DNA of 64,000 nt from Cacajao melanocephalus (taxonomy: Eukaryota > Chordata > Mammalia > Primates > Pitheciidae). The stretch covers positions 1-64,000 of the forward strand of contig CAUYLG010065606.1 of NCBI GenBank assembly GCA_963573385.1, read 5' to 3'. The notes beneath the pieces were generated by a model, which saw only the letters and a list, made by a program, of their open reading frames with translations, had not been told where the DNA came from and ran no database searches. Positions 50,413 to 64,000 of this stretch are shown in pieces. The translations under genes and the position numbers were made by a program. The stretch's first letter is position 1; every line of letters begins with the position of its first letter.

Positions 50413-50929
50413 GAAACTTCTGAAGGTAGTCTATGGAATTAAATACAAAACAATAAAACAATAGGGGTAAAAAAGAATGAGGAAAGTGGGGCAAACAGAC
50501 CACAAATAAGGGGCCAGTGGGGACAAGCTGCCTGACTGCTGCTGCATGGGTCATGCCAGCAGGATTAGATCAATAATTGTAATTGAAACTGAATGTAATT
50601 AATCATGTAAGTTTGATCTATTCAATTTAAATTCCACGAAAACTATATTTTGATACTGGGGCATAGTGATGAATCACCAAGCACAGGAAAATACTATTAT
50701 AAAACCTTCCAAATACACTTGGCTCTCGTGATAGGTGTGTCCAATGCTTGGATGCCTTCAAAGACCCCTAAATATGCCACTGTTATCACTGAGGAATTAA
50801 CATAGCCATATCAACAAGGATTTCTGATCATGTGGCCCTTGACTGTAAATGCTTTCATACCCTTTCCATTGGATATCTGTTCCATCATGATCATCAGTTT
50901 GTTCAGTCACTTAAAGATCAGAGTTGGTT

Positions 50930-51205
50930 GAGGGCAGTGACTCATCACTGCAATACTAGCACTTTGGGAGGTAGAAGCAGGAGGAATGCTTGAGAACAGG
51001 AGTTTGAGACAAGCCTAGGTAACAAAACAAGACCCTGTCTCTACAAAAAAATTAAAAATTAGCCACATGTAGTGGTGTGCATTTGCAGTCCTAGCTACTT
51101 GGGAGGCTGAGGCACGAGCATCATCTGAGCCCAGGAGTTGGAGGCTGCAATGGGCTATGATCCTATCACCGCACTACAGCCTGGTAACTGGGCAGGACTC
51201 TGCAG
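50930..51205 (+). repeat. Alu, old and highly diverged (J-like)
   Basis: 'ggcagtgactcatcactgca' start and 'gaggctgcaatgggctatga' in the right arm. It runs into a GGAGG-rich purine stretch to 51246 instead of an A tail. Confidence 0.85.
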
Positions 51206-51359
51206 GAGGGAGGGATGGAGGCAGGGAGGAAGAGAGAAAAGGAGGGACCAGAGTACCTTCCTGTATGAAAGGAACCAGGGAAGAATTCATCAGGGGAAAA
51301 AAACAGCAATGAAAAGGTTAATCAGCTGAAACAGTTCTGACCAGGGTTCAACTGTTAAT

Positions 51360-51740
51360 GGCTACACTATAAATATCTCAGCCTGTATTCAAGGCAGTAA
51401 TCCACCCTTCAGCTTCTCTGACTGCCAGACCCTAGAGTATATAGGGCACAGCCCCCGTAATCTAAGCCAAGGTATACCACTCACTGTCCACAGTACACAT
51501 TTGAGGTTTTACCAACTCTGAGCTCACAGTTTCTTCAACCTAGACTACGCTCAGTCCAACACTATATTCAAATCCTTTTTATCATTCAAGGCCCATTCAA
51601 AAATAACTTGTTCCATGAAGTTTTCTCTGATACCCAAGCTGAAAAAAATCTCTTTACTATTTGGGTGAACATGATCTGTTCTTTTACAGCTTTATGGATT
51701 CTCATACATACACGTTCTTCTTCCATAATAGATTAACCTG
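51360..51740 (+). repeat. L2 LINE fragment
   Basis: 'ttatcattcaaggcccattc', 'ttccatgaagttttctctga' and 'tttacagctttatggattc' are L2 3'-region words. Confidence 0.75.
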
Positions 51741-51839
51741 TAGATTTTACAATCTTGAAAGCTGGAAGTTTGGCAATTAAAGGTGTGTTGTTTTTTCAGA
51801 ATTTAGGAAAGGGAGCAGTTGTTTGCAGCAATGTTTTCA

Positions 51840-52180
51840 CAGTAAACATTCAGGGAACAAAGCAAATTTCCACTGGGAATGATAGTTAAGCAAATTATAT
51901 CACATCTAATTGATATCATGTAGAGGTTAAAATGAAAATTATGAATTCTAAGTAGCCAAATGAAAGCATGCCTACAAAATAAATAATCTAAAAAAGCAAA
52001 ATATTAAATTATTTCTATCATAAGGTTACAACTATGCAAAATGTACTATCATGGACAAGGGTTGCAAAAGAAAATGGGAAATAAACTTGAATTCCAAGGA
52101 GGAAGAGTTTTCTTTCACCTTGCGATTTGTTATTGTTAACACTTGTGCAATAACTTTAATTAAAAACACACACACAAATA
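51840..52180 (+). repeat. Possible L1M 3' UTR fragment
   Basis: 'gttaagcaaattatatcaca' and 'tgtagaggttaaaatgaaa' resemble an eroded L1 3' UTR. Tentative. Confidence 0.4.
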
Positions 52181-52572
52181 AATTGGTAGATACTTATTCT
52201 TATATACCAGGCCACACTAACCTCTTATTTTGTCACAGAGCTATAAGACTGCTGAATCAGGCCAATGTGGTTGACAGGATACAGATGGGCTTCAATCAAA
52301 TAGGAGATAAAGCATGCTGCAGGCACAATGGGGAATGTAGACTGGCTGCTACTATATAGATAGATCAGCTACAAGTTTATAGATAATTGATGGTAACAGG
52401 TCGACCGCACTCTGGAAAGTGGTCCTTAGTGGGTCTGCTAGTAGCTCTATGTTCTTATCATTATAATCAGTGACTTAAAAAATGAGGCACAATGATCAAA
52501 TCCAAAGTTGACATGAAGTTGGCAGGTAATAAATACTGTGACACAGTCAAGATAATTGGACAAGGACTCCAA

Positions 52573-52889
<317 letters not shown>

Positions 52890-52950
52890 TCAAAATATCT
52901 CGTATACTCCATAAATATATACATATACCTACGAAATACCCATAAAATTA

Positions 52951-53190
<240 letters not shown>

Positions 53191-53263
53191 CAATCAATAA
53201 AAATTTAATAAATAAAAGGAAGAACTATAGTAATCACAGCTGTAACTAAAACTCTTAATTCTA

Positions 53264-53565
<302 letters not shown>

Positions 53566-54774
53566 TAGCTAGGATTGTCAAACAAAAAGAGGTATTTTTA
53601 AAATGTAAGGTTATTACCACCAAAGATTTTTTTTTAAATGAAGAGCAAAAATAAAAAAGATTAACAGATTAGAAGAAAAAAATACAAAAAGAAACAATTC
53701 AATGACAAGCAGGTAAAAGCTCAGCAATAATCAAGCTCATTACACGGAAATTTCATGGGTAAAAAATGGTAACAGAACCACACCTTTAGAAAAGTGGATT
53801 TTAAAAGTACAGAAGGGCATTTTCCTGAAATTATTTCCCCAGATAAAATGGTTTTGAGATGATTATTTTCCTACAAAATTTCTCATTTTGACCCCATGCA
53901 ATTCTATCCATTTATAAAGATTTCTTGTTTTAACAATCTATATAGAAAAAACTAAGTTTTAAAAAAAGACTAAGGAAATTCATTTTAGTAAATAAAAAAG
54001 ACCTGAAATCAACTTGTGCCGACTCTTGGAGAATTAAAACAACAGTCAGCAAAGTCTGAAGTCTTCTCAGAAGATCTCTAAATATCCAGACAGGAAGCAA
54101 AAGGCCTCAGGAACACAGAAGTTCTTTTCATTTATTTCCAATGGAAGGTGTTGATTGAGAAAGTAAAAGAAAAACACAAGTGAACAGGTGACTGCACTGA
54201 TAGACCTTGGACACTAGAAATTGGTTATCAATATAAAAGAGCTCCTCAAAAGCAATGAGAAAACAGGCCTCAGAGGAGATTCTCCAGTCTAAGCAAGAGA
54301 ACTTCAAATCAATTCAAAAATCCAGGTTGACTCTAAATGTAACTTCTTTTAGGGCAGTGGATGTGACAGTCAGTTGGTCTCAGGGGCAAAGTATTAAGAA
54401 AGTTGACCAGTGACAATGGTACAGAGACTGCATACCAACCCACATACACACAGTTGCCACACAGAGGGTAAATAAACGGGGCTTCACAGAGGGCAGTGAG
54501 GCCTAGTACAATGACATTTGTACCTGGGTAAGGCAAGTCAAAATGATCCTTTGTTCCAGAGAGAGAAGGTGACAAAGAACCCTGAGGGTTAAAATACATA
54601 TCTCTTCCTGGAAAGTGGCAGAACTGAGTCTGATGGCCAGGTGGTGAGTGCTAGGATAAAAATATAAGGATAAGATGACAAATGATATTTTGAGGTATTA
54701 TCCTAGGGTGGCCTGGTCACATGCAGTGTCCAGGTGGTGATTTCCCAATAGAAATGAGAAAATGAACACAGAGG

Positions 54775-54802
54775 GGTGACTCAACAGGGGTGACTCAACA
54801 CT
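54775..54802. repeat. 14-bp tandem duplication
   Basis: GGGGTGACTCAACA is repeated directly once. Confidence 0.85.
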
Positions 54803-55046
54803 CTGCTAGGAATTCAGTCTGATAAACACCAACAGCTGATTCTGGCTTCACGTGTTGTGCTGAAAATTCATTTTCTCAGAAAACAAAGGACAAATGCCAT
54901 TCCAAATAATAATGTAGAAGAGATGGCAATCTGGGGAGAAAACAGGTGTTCCCATTATTTTTGGAGGAAATACATGTTCTCATTATCTTGAGAGAAAGGA
55001 TAGGCATAGACCTATGTGGGCCCTGGACTTCAGAAAGGATCATTTT

Positions 55047-55320
55047 GGCCGGGTGTGGTGACTCATGCCTGTAATTCCAGCACTTTGGGAGGATGAGGCG
55101 GGTGGATCCCTTGGGGCCAGGAGTTTGAGACCAGCCTGGCCAACACAGCAAAACTCCATCTCTACTAAAAATACAAAAAAATTTAGCTGGGCATGGTGGT
55201 GCATGCCTGTTATCCCAGCTACTTGGGACGCTGAGGCAGGAGAATTGCTTGAACCTGGAAGATGGAGGCTGCCGTGAGCCGGGACAATTGAGGGAAGAAT
55301 AAAAAGAAAAAAAAAAAAAA
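55047..55320 (+). repeat. Alu with replaced 3' end
   Basis: GGCCGGGTGTGGTGACTC start. The right arm stops at GTGAGCCGGGACAATTG and is followed by AGGGAAGAATAAAAAG and an A run. AAAGGATCATTT at 55035 and about 55318 is a target duplication, so the aberrant end was present at, or formed within, the insertion. Confidence 0.9.
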
Positions 55321-55627
55321 GGATCATTTCAAACACATAGAGGGACAGGGTAAAAAAGACAACTAACACACATGATAGGTTCTAGGATAACAGACCCTAA
55401 AATAAAATTCCCTTGCAGAGTAACAAGAGAATTTAAGGAAATCAATCATGAATGATCTCAATGACAGAAAAAGGAAGAAAGTCCCTCCCCAACCCCTATT
55501 TTAAGAGGATATGCACAGTAGAAGGAATCACTCAGGTGATCAGTAGCACATCCAGGATACTCAAAATCAGAACAAGCAGAGTGTACCAAAGTAAAAGAGC
55601 TAAAGACAGTGCAAAGGGCTTTTTTCA

Positions 55628-56190
<563 letters not shown>

Positions 56191-57079
56191 ATGTCTACAA
56201 CTTATAGAAACTAATTTCATGTTATAGTGGATAGTAAGAAAATAGGGATTTACAATACCTATGTGATCTATCATTCTCTTCAGTAAAGAGAACAGTGAAC
56301 AACCTAGAGCCAGTGGAACAAGGTGAAGTGAGAGAACACTGAGGTTCAGGATAGCTCAGAAGTTGATGCGATGACTAAGTACTTGGCCTCCTTAAATGGT
56401 CCTGGTTCAAGTCACCAGGACCAGAATTATATCTCACGATGTTAAGTGAATCTGCCCTTTTGAGAAATTATGAATGGTAACGTAGGCAACAGATTGTTTG
56501 AGCATAAACAGTCATAAAAGGTAAACAATGACTAAGCTTTTTCAGGAGATAAACACTGGGATCCGTAAATTGCAGACTAGAAAGCTGTATGTTAATTTTC
56601 TATAGAATTTTAAAGAAACATTATAGACATTTGTACATGTTTATACAACTATCAAGTAAATCTTTGGAGACAATATGGACTTTCTAACACAAAATTATAT
56701 TAACCTAAGCTTTTTTTTTTCTAACATGATTGGTAAGCTGATAATTGGGGGACTGCTATAGATGTACAGGACCTTTAACTTCATCAAAACATTTGATTTT
56801 CTACCTGTTATTTCTCATCAGACAAGAAAAGGACACATGAAAAAAATGAATAAGAAATCAATGTGTTAAATGGTGGTGGTGTGACTGTTCTTGCCATTAC
56901 AATTTTTCTCTTGTTTACTGTTGTAATGCTAATTGTGCTATATAACTTAAGAAAAAACTGGGTGTATAGACTCAGTACTCATATATAAATACAGGAGTTC
57001 ATACAACTACACAATTTCTATAGTCAGTTACCAAAAATGTGGATTCTGCTTTTTGGGGAACAGAGTGGGAAAACACAAC

Positions 57080-57110
<31 letters not shown>

Positions 57111-58179
57111 GGGGTTGATCTTGACTTCTCACATGAATTAATGAGAAGATGTAATTACTAAACTGAATTAGAAGAAGAATGTTGTATTTCATGTAGGAGG
57201 TAATGGTGTAGACACAGACACGTTCTCTACTGGTTGGAGGGTATGTGAGGTGCTGTGTTCTAATATGGTTGCTTTAAGAGGGATGCTGACCAAATAAAGT
57301 ATATCCAAAAGACAGCAACTGGAATGGTGAAAGGATACAGAAATCATAATAGAAAAACAGGTGAAGGATTTGGAGAGTTTTTCTTTTGGATATAAAACTA
57401 GAAAACTAATGATTTCCTTCACTTACATAAAAGTGTTACTGCATGGAAGACAGATGAATGGTGGTAGATGATTGGAAACTAGCAGTTGACAGATCTATTT
57501 TGCTCAATATAGGAAAAAACATCATCAACTCACGAAGCTGGCTGTGAGCTGCCCATCAACAGAAGTATTCAAATAGAGGTGGTATAAGCATCTGTTGGGG
57601 TAGGAGAGGCTGGAGAAAAGCTCTTAGGTATTCTTCAAGGATTTGAGGGATTAAGATTTCTTGATTTTACCTCTTACTTCCGCCTTCTTAAATTAAGAAA
57701 GTTCTCAATGAAAATGAAATATACCATCTGAGAATAGTCTAGATTGGTGTTTCCCAAATGAATCTACAAATTCCATGGCTGTTAATAGGCATGCTGTATT
57801 CAAAAAAGGTTGAGAAGCACTGTATATGACATGCCGTATTTGGAGATTTGATTCGCAGTGCACATTGGCCTTAATCCAGCTATTTTTCAAATGCTGCTAC
57901 TGATGCTCATTCTCACAGAAACCTTAATGGGATGCAAGCCTAAATTTCTTCTGGGGGAAAAAAAAAAAGCTTAGATTTCTGCTTTCAGGAATTGATTAGC
58001 AAAAGAACCTTCCTTAAAAGAATGTAATTTAACCACATATTGATTCAAAGGGCCTCAAGGTTAGAGGAAACTTAATAATTTGGCTGACTCTCTCATCCAG
58101 GGCTCAATCCTCCTTTATATTCTCTTCACTACTGAAACAGTTCCATGATCTCGAGAGAATAAGACAACTGCTGTGAGCC

Positions 58180-58335
58180 AGGTGCTGTTCTAGGCATTGT
58201 ATTTAAAAAATTGTATTATCTTAATCTTCACAATCTGTATGAATTATTATCCTCTTTATTGCAAGTAAAGTAGGTAAGTCTCAGTGAACTAGTATTAGTC
58301 AAAAGTCCAAAGAGCTACTAAGTGCCAGTGCTTCA
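58180..58335 (+). repeat. MIR-like fragment
   Basis: 'caggtgctgttctaggcatt' and 'aatcttcacaatctgtatg', with the expected spacing. Confidence 0.65.
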
Positions 58336-58775
58336 TGTCTCCTGAGATCTGAAAGTCTCCTTCTCCCAAAGAAGAAAAATCAGAAATAGGATTTGATATA
58401 ATGGTTAGCAGTGAATAAAGCCCCAAATAATTTTCCTTTTCAGAAATAACCCAGAATTCATAAAAGCCCTTTTATGTTATAAGAATGCTGCCTTATTCTT
58501 TGACCATTTTCAGAACAACTTTGGTTATGCAGACTGATATGCTTATTTGCTTGAGATACAATACTGCAAAGGTTTGGATGGTAACACATATGAGCAGTTT
58601 AAACCTCAGTTAGCAGACATTTCATCACAGAAAGGATTCTGTTAGTTGCAAAAGAAAAGATCTTTAGTAGCCATGTTTTTCCACCTCAAGATTTTAATAT
58701 TTAAGTTATCTGGCTTTCAAAGATCTTAGTTTCTTAGTAAATCAGAAGACGGTATAGCTTCTGCAAAACATACTA

Positions 58776-59108
<333 letters not shown>

Positions 59109-59111
59109 CTA

Positions 59112-60134
<1,023 letters not shown>

Positions 60135-60630
60135 TCAAGATAAATAACAGAAGGTTAAAATCAAAATAGCGTCAAAGCTCCCATGTAGAAATATCACACA
60201 GTGGAGATTCTGCAAAAACACAGGAACATAAAAATTATCTTACTATGAAAGATCTGCAATTTACATTATATCACAATTCAAAAACTGCTTTCTTTCCGAT
60301 TGAAAAGACTACTTCTAATGGGAATATACCTCCAGGGAAATCCTTGCATGTACTGGAATTTCACTCCTTTTTTCATTTTCAACATATACAAACCACCTAT
60401 TTAGATAAGAATGTTTTGAGCAGAAAATAAATGTTTTAATATATGAAATATGAATTCTTTAACACAGTATTTGTCAATCTAAGAATGTGAAGAAAAGCTC
60501 AGTGATCAAAACTCTAAATTGACATAGAATTACAGAACTTCAGGATAGCTAGCCAAATCTTCACAATATATTTGGCTTTGATAATGAGGCTTATAGCCTC
60601 AAAGGCTAACCTGATCCATGAGTTTGTCTA

Positions 60631-60885
60631 GAACAGCAGTTTCCAAAAGAACTTTCTGCAATGGTGGAAATGTTCTATATGTTTACTGTGATTACTGAGT
60701 CCTTGAAATGTGGCTAGTACAGCTGAAACAATTATTTTTAATTTTATTTAAATAGCCACATGTAGCTACTGAGCATTTGAAATGTGGCTAGTGACTGAGG
60801 AACTAAATTTTTAATTTTATTTGATTTTAAGCAGTTGCATGTGGGTGGCAGCTACTCTTCTGGACACCATAGGTCTTGAGCCCCA
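60631..60885 (+). mobile_element. hAT-type MITE with internal 75-bp duplication
   Basis: 'ccaaaagaactttctgcaat' and 'gaaatgttctatatgttta' begin a common hAT MITE. TTGAAATGTGGCTAGT occurs at 60703 and 60778, followed by near-equal AT-rich stretches. Confidence 0.75.
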
Positions 60886-61139
60886 GCCGGGTACCAAGTT
60901 CAGAAAGCCTCTTTTCCCATACAATATCAAGTCTGATATTGCTGTATATTGTATATTCACAGGATATACAACAAAGATGGACCTGACATTGTATGTTTTT
61001 AAAACTACTTTGATATTCAAACCTGAGAAATACAGTATATATACACAAAACTGTAGTTCAATCTTACCTAAGAATTCAGATATAAAATCTAAAATAAAAT
61101 AAAACTATGGATATGCATGTGTGTGCATTAAAAAAACAA

Positions 61140-61325
61140 CATCATGTATGAGGCACTGTGTAAAGTGTTTTACGTGTAGTATTTCTTTAGTAGGCACTAT
61201 CCTAATTTTGTAGAGAAAACCAGATAAGAAAGATTAAGTAACTTCTCCAAATAGCCTGTAAGTGGAGAAGCTAGGATTCAGATTTAGCTCTAACCAAAAT
61301 CCACACTCTCAGTCATTATGCTATA
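61140..61325 (+). repeat. MIR SINE
   Basis: 'aggcactgtgtaaagtgttt', 'agattaagtaacttctccaa' and 'agctaggattcagatttagc'. Confidence 0.85.
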
Positions 61326-62380
61326 CTGAAAAATGGAGTTAAATAGTACATTAAAGGAATAGTTTACCACAACACTAGGAAGTTTTTATCATAGGTTATA
61401 TGAAAATTAATTTGAATTAGGAGATCTGCTAAAATAATACCACATTAAAAAAATGTCAAATAATCTATGTAGCCACCTTTAATTATGCTAAATTGCCATT
61501 CAATAAAATTCAATACCTATTCCTGATTTTAAGAAAAAAGACACTTAGAAATCTTAGAAATAGGAAAATATTTGTAAAAATATCCTTACATAGAGAAAAT
61601 ATGCTCACATACTTAGAACACTCAAGAAAATGAACTGCAAAGCTACTGAAACTATGAGAGAGAACACATCTATGACACAGCCCTCTTATTCCTAAAACAT
61701 GAAGAGCTAATTCCTGAGGCTCCCAAGGATTCTCCTGTAGTAATCATTTATATGATTAATTAAAACCACTTCAAGTTGTGGAAGGAAGTGTGTGATGGTT
61801 GCCACACTTACAATGCACCTCAGGACAAAAGGTTCTTTAAGTCCTAGCAATGCAGAGCCTGTGATTACATTAAAAAAGTGCAGTAGGCTCAGGCTACATC
61901 ACGGCAATTTCCTGTGGCTTCCTGCTCTGATTATTACTACCTTGAGATCTGGATGCTAAGAATTCTGACAGTTTCTCTGGCCTGGGGACAACAGACAGTC
62001 CCCTTGTCTCCCATTCCTGGACAAAATCTATTCCTGAAAATGTGTGCAAAAGTTGAAAAAGAACATTATATACTACTAGAAGGAAGGCTCTGTCCTAAAA
62101 AAAAAATCTGTAACATTATATACATTCTTAATGTAAGTATAACTGTGAAATGTAATGGTCAAACAGAACAGTGCACAAAACAAAAATCTACTGAACTATG
62201 ATCTCTTACCTCAAAGTGAATACCCATGCAAACTACATGGTATACTCAAGAAACAGAACATTCCTAGCCCTCAGAGGGCTATCCTGATTTTCATTGTGAT
62301 ATCCTTTTTTTTAAAATCACCTAAACATGTAATCCCTTTACTCCACAGTTCAGTTTGGACTGCCTTTTTTTCTTTTTTTG
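61326..62380. other. Unique intronic sequence
   Basis: No exon or repeat recognised. Confidence 0.45.
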
Positions 62381-62384
62381 CTTT

Positions 62385-62618
62385 TCTTTTCTTTCTTTCT
62401 TTTTTTTTTTTTTTTAAAAACAGGGCCTCAGTATGTCACCCAGGCTGGAGTACTATGGTGTGATTATAGTTCACTGCATCCTCGAACTCCTGCGCTTAAG
62501 CAATCCTCTTGCCTCAGCCTCCTGAGTAGCTAGTATTACAGGCATGCACCACCTGTCCAACTAACTTATTTTAATTTTTTTAGAGACGCAGTCTTGCTAT
62601 GTTACCCAGCCTGGTACA
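62385..62618 (-). repeat. Alu-like (J) fragment
   Basis: A long CT/T tract, then 'gcctcagtatgtcacccagg' through 'cagtcttgctatgttaccc'. Diverged and truncated. Confidence 0.85.
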
Positions 62619-63900
62619 CTATGTGTTGAACTTCATATAAATACAAACAAACACTTTTTGGGGCAAGTGGCTTCTTTTGCTTAACATTATATTGTGAGAT
62701 TCACCCATGTTTTATATAGCTGTAGTTTTGTTCACGGAGATCATTCTATAGAATTCCATTGTATGACTACACTATCATTTATTTATATATCCATTTAAAT
62801 GTTTTGAGTTGTTTCCAACTTTCAGCTATTAAAATTTTGTTACCATGAGGCCAGGTGCAGCGGTTCACGCCTGTAATCCCAGCACTCTGGGAGGCTGAGG
62901 TGGCCGGATCACTTGAGGTCAGGAGTTCAAGACCAGCCTGGCCAAGATGGTGAAACACTGTCTCTACTAAAAATACAAAAATTAGCTGGGCGTGGTGGCA
63001 TGTGCCTGTGGTCCCAGCTACTCAGGAGGCTGCGGCAGGAGGACTGCTTGAGCCCAGGAAGCAGAAGTTGTAAGCTGAGAGTGTACCACTGTACTCCTGC
63101 CTAGGTGACAGAGCGAAACTCCATCTCAAAAAAAAAAAAAAAGTTTGGTTGCTATGAGTATTCTTGATGCACATTTGCCTAGCTTTGTGTTGCGTATGTG
63201 CAGAGTACAAATGGGAGATTTGCCAGGCCACAGGAAGTGCCTATCTCCCATCTGAGCAGATCATACCAAATCATATTCCAAAATAGTTTTATCAATTGAT
63301 ATCCCCACTAGTTGTGCAGGTAAATTCTTGTTGTTCCACATCTTTGCCACCACTTGATAATATCACTTAAAAAATGTTTAACCACTTTAGTGGGTATGCA
63401 GAAGTATCTCACTTTGATTTTAATTTGCATTCCATCAATTAGTAATAAGTTGAATAGTTTTTCATGTTTATTGGCCTTGGAAAGCCTCTGTTATACAGTA
63501 CCTCTATCAAGTCTTTGTACAATTTTTCTGTTGGATTGCTGCTCTTCTCATTTATTTGCAGGAATTTCTTCTATATTGGGATATAAGTCTCTTGTCTGTT
63601 ACATGATACAAAGGTCTTCTCTAACCATGTGGTCTGCCTCTTTATTGTCTTAATAGTGTCTTTTGATGAACAAGCTTTTCCTTTGTCATTAGTATTCTTA
63701 ATACACTATTAAGAAGCTTTTCCCTACCCTGAGGTCTTGAAGATATTCTCTTATTCTATCTTCTAGACACTTTATGGTTTTACCTTTTACATTTTAAGCT
63801 ACAATCGACTTGAAATAAATTTCTGAGTACATTATGAGTAGGGGTCTAGTTTCTGGCATCTGTAGAAGCTTCTGCAAAATCCCACATAAATGCAGCAGCA
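62619..63900 (-). repeat. L1M fragment, interrupted by an Alu
   Basis: Antisense L1 words include 'agaattccattgtatgact', 'ccatttaaatgttttgagtt', and, after the Alu, 'ttggatt' and 'ggatataagtctcttgtctg'. Contains ORF2 C-terminal and 3' UTR remnants only. Confidence 0.8.
62850..63143 (+). repeat. Alu, antisense to EFL1
   Basis: GGCCAGGTGCAGCGGTTCAC start, A tail at 63128-63142, inserted into the L1M fragment. Confidence 0.95.
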
Positions 63901-63903
63901 GTT

Positions 63904-64000
63904 ATTCTTTTTCTTTTTCTTTTTTTGAGATGGAGTCTTGCTCTGTTGCCAGGCTGGAGTACAGTGGCGTGATCTTGGCTCACTGCAATCTCCACTTCCA
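63904..64000 (-). repeat. Alu, cut by the window end
   Basis: A T/CT run, then GAGATGGAGTCTTGCTCTG. Only the poly-A side of the element is inside the window. Confidence 0.9.

Noticed and set aside
57080..57101. Isolated T22 tract as an Alu remnant
   Set aside because: No Alu sequence follows on either side. It may be a microsatellite or the tail of an unrecognised element.

Overview
The window is primate nuclear DNA, from human or a closely related catarrhine. The evidence is dense Alu SINEs of several ages, a THE1-type LTR, primate-lineage L1 fragments, and split genes with GT-AG introns. No bacterial, viral or plasmid features are present. I found one functional gene and no sign of a new multi-gene system.

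The gene is the 3' end of EFL1 (elongation factor-like GTPase 1, also EFTUD1), on the minus strand. The last three coding exons are at 59168-60126, 47432-47616 and 39324-39512. They join in frame through consensus splice sites and encode the C-terminal ~443 residues, which are EF-2-like domains IV and V. A short 3' UTR follows, with an AATAAA signal at 39209-39214. EFL1 works with SBDS to evict eIF6 from late 60S ribosomal subunits. The rest of 39-64 kb is intron: Alus, L1, L2, L3, MIR and DNA-transposon remnants, plus unique AT-rich sequence. Upstream EFL1 exons lie beyond position 64000.

Positions 1 to ~39190 are the 3' flank of EFL1. I could support no coding gene there. It holds about 20 Alus, almost all between 0.25 and 24.65 kb, then a nearly Alu-free stretch from 24.65 to 34.2 kb. 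It also holds MaLR LTRs (THE1, MST/MLT1-like), hAT-Charlie elements (MER5/MER20-like), a Tigger1 copy that keeps the transposase N-terminus, a second Tigger-like MITE, a fossil 7SL-derived Alu monomer, MIRs and old L1 pieces. Between the repeats is unique sequence of unknown role.

The observations most worth checking are structural. They are a fused inverted Alu in an EFL1 intron (52573-52844), a head-to-head Alu pair with a spacer of about 28 bp (23576-24228), two perfect short hairpins (30665-30693 and 41873-41910), an antisense Alu 68 nt past an EFL1 donor, and several small tandem duplications. Repeat family names were assigned by reading against remembered consensus patterns. Subfamily names and edges (about ±10 bp) are approximate.
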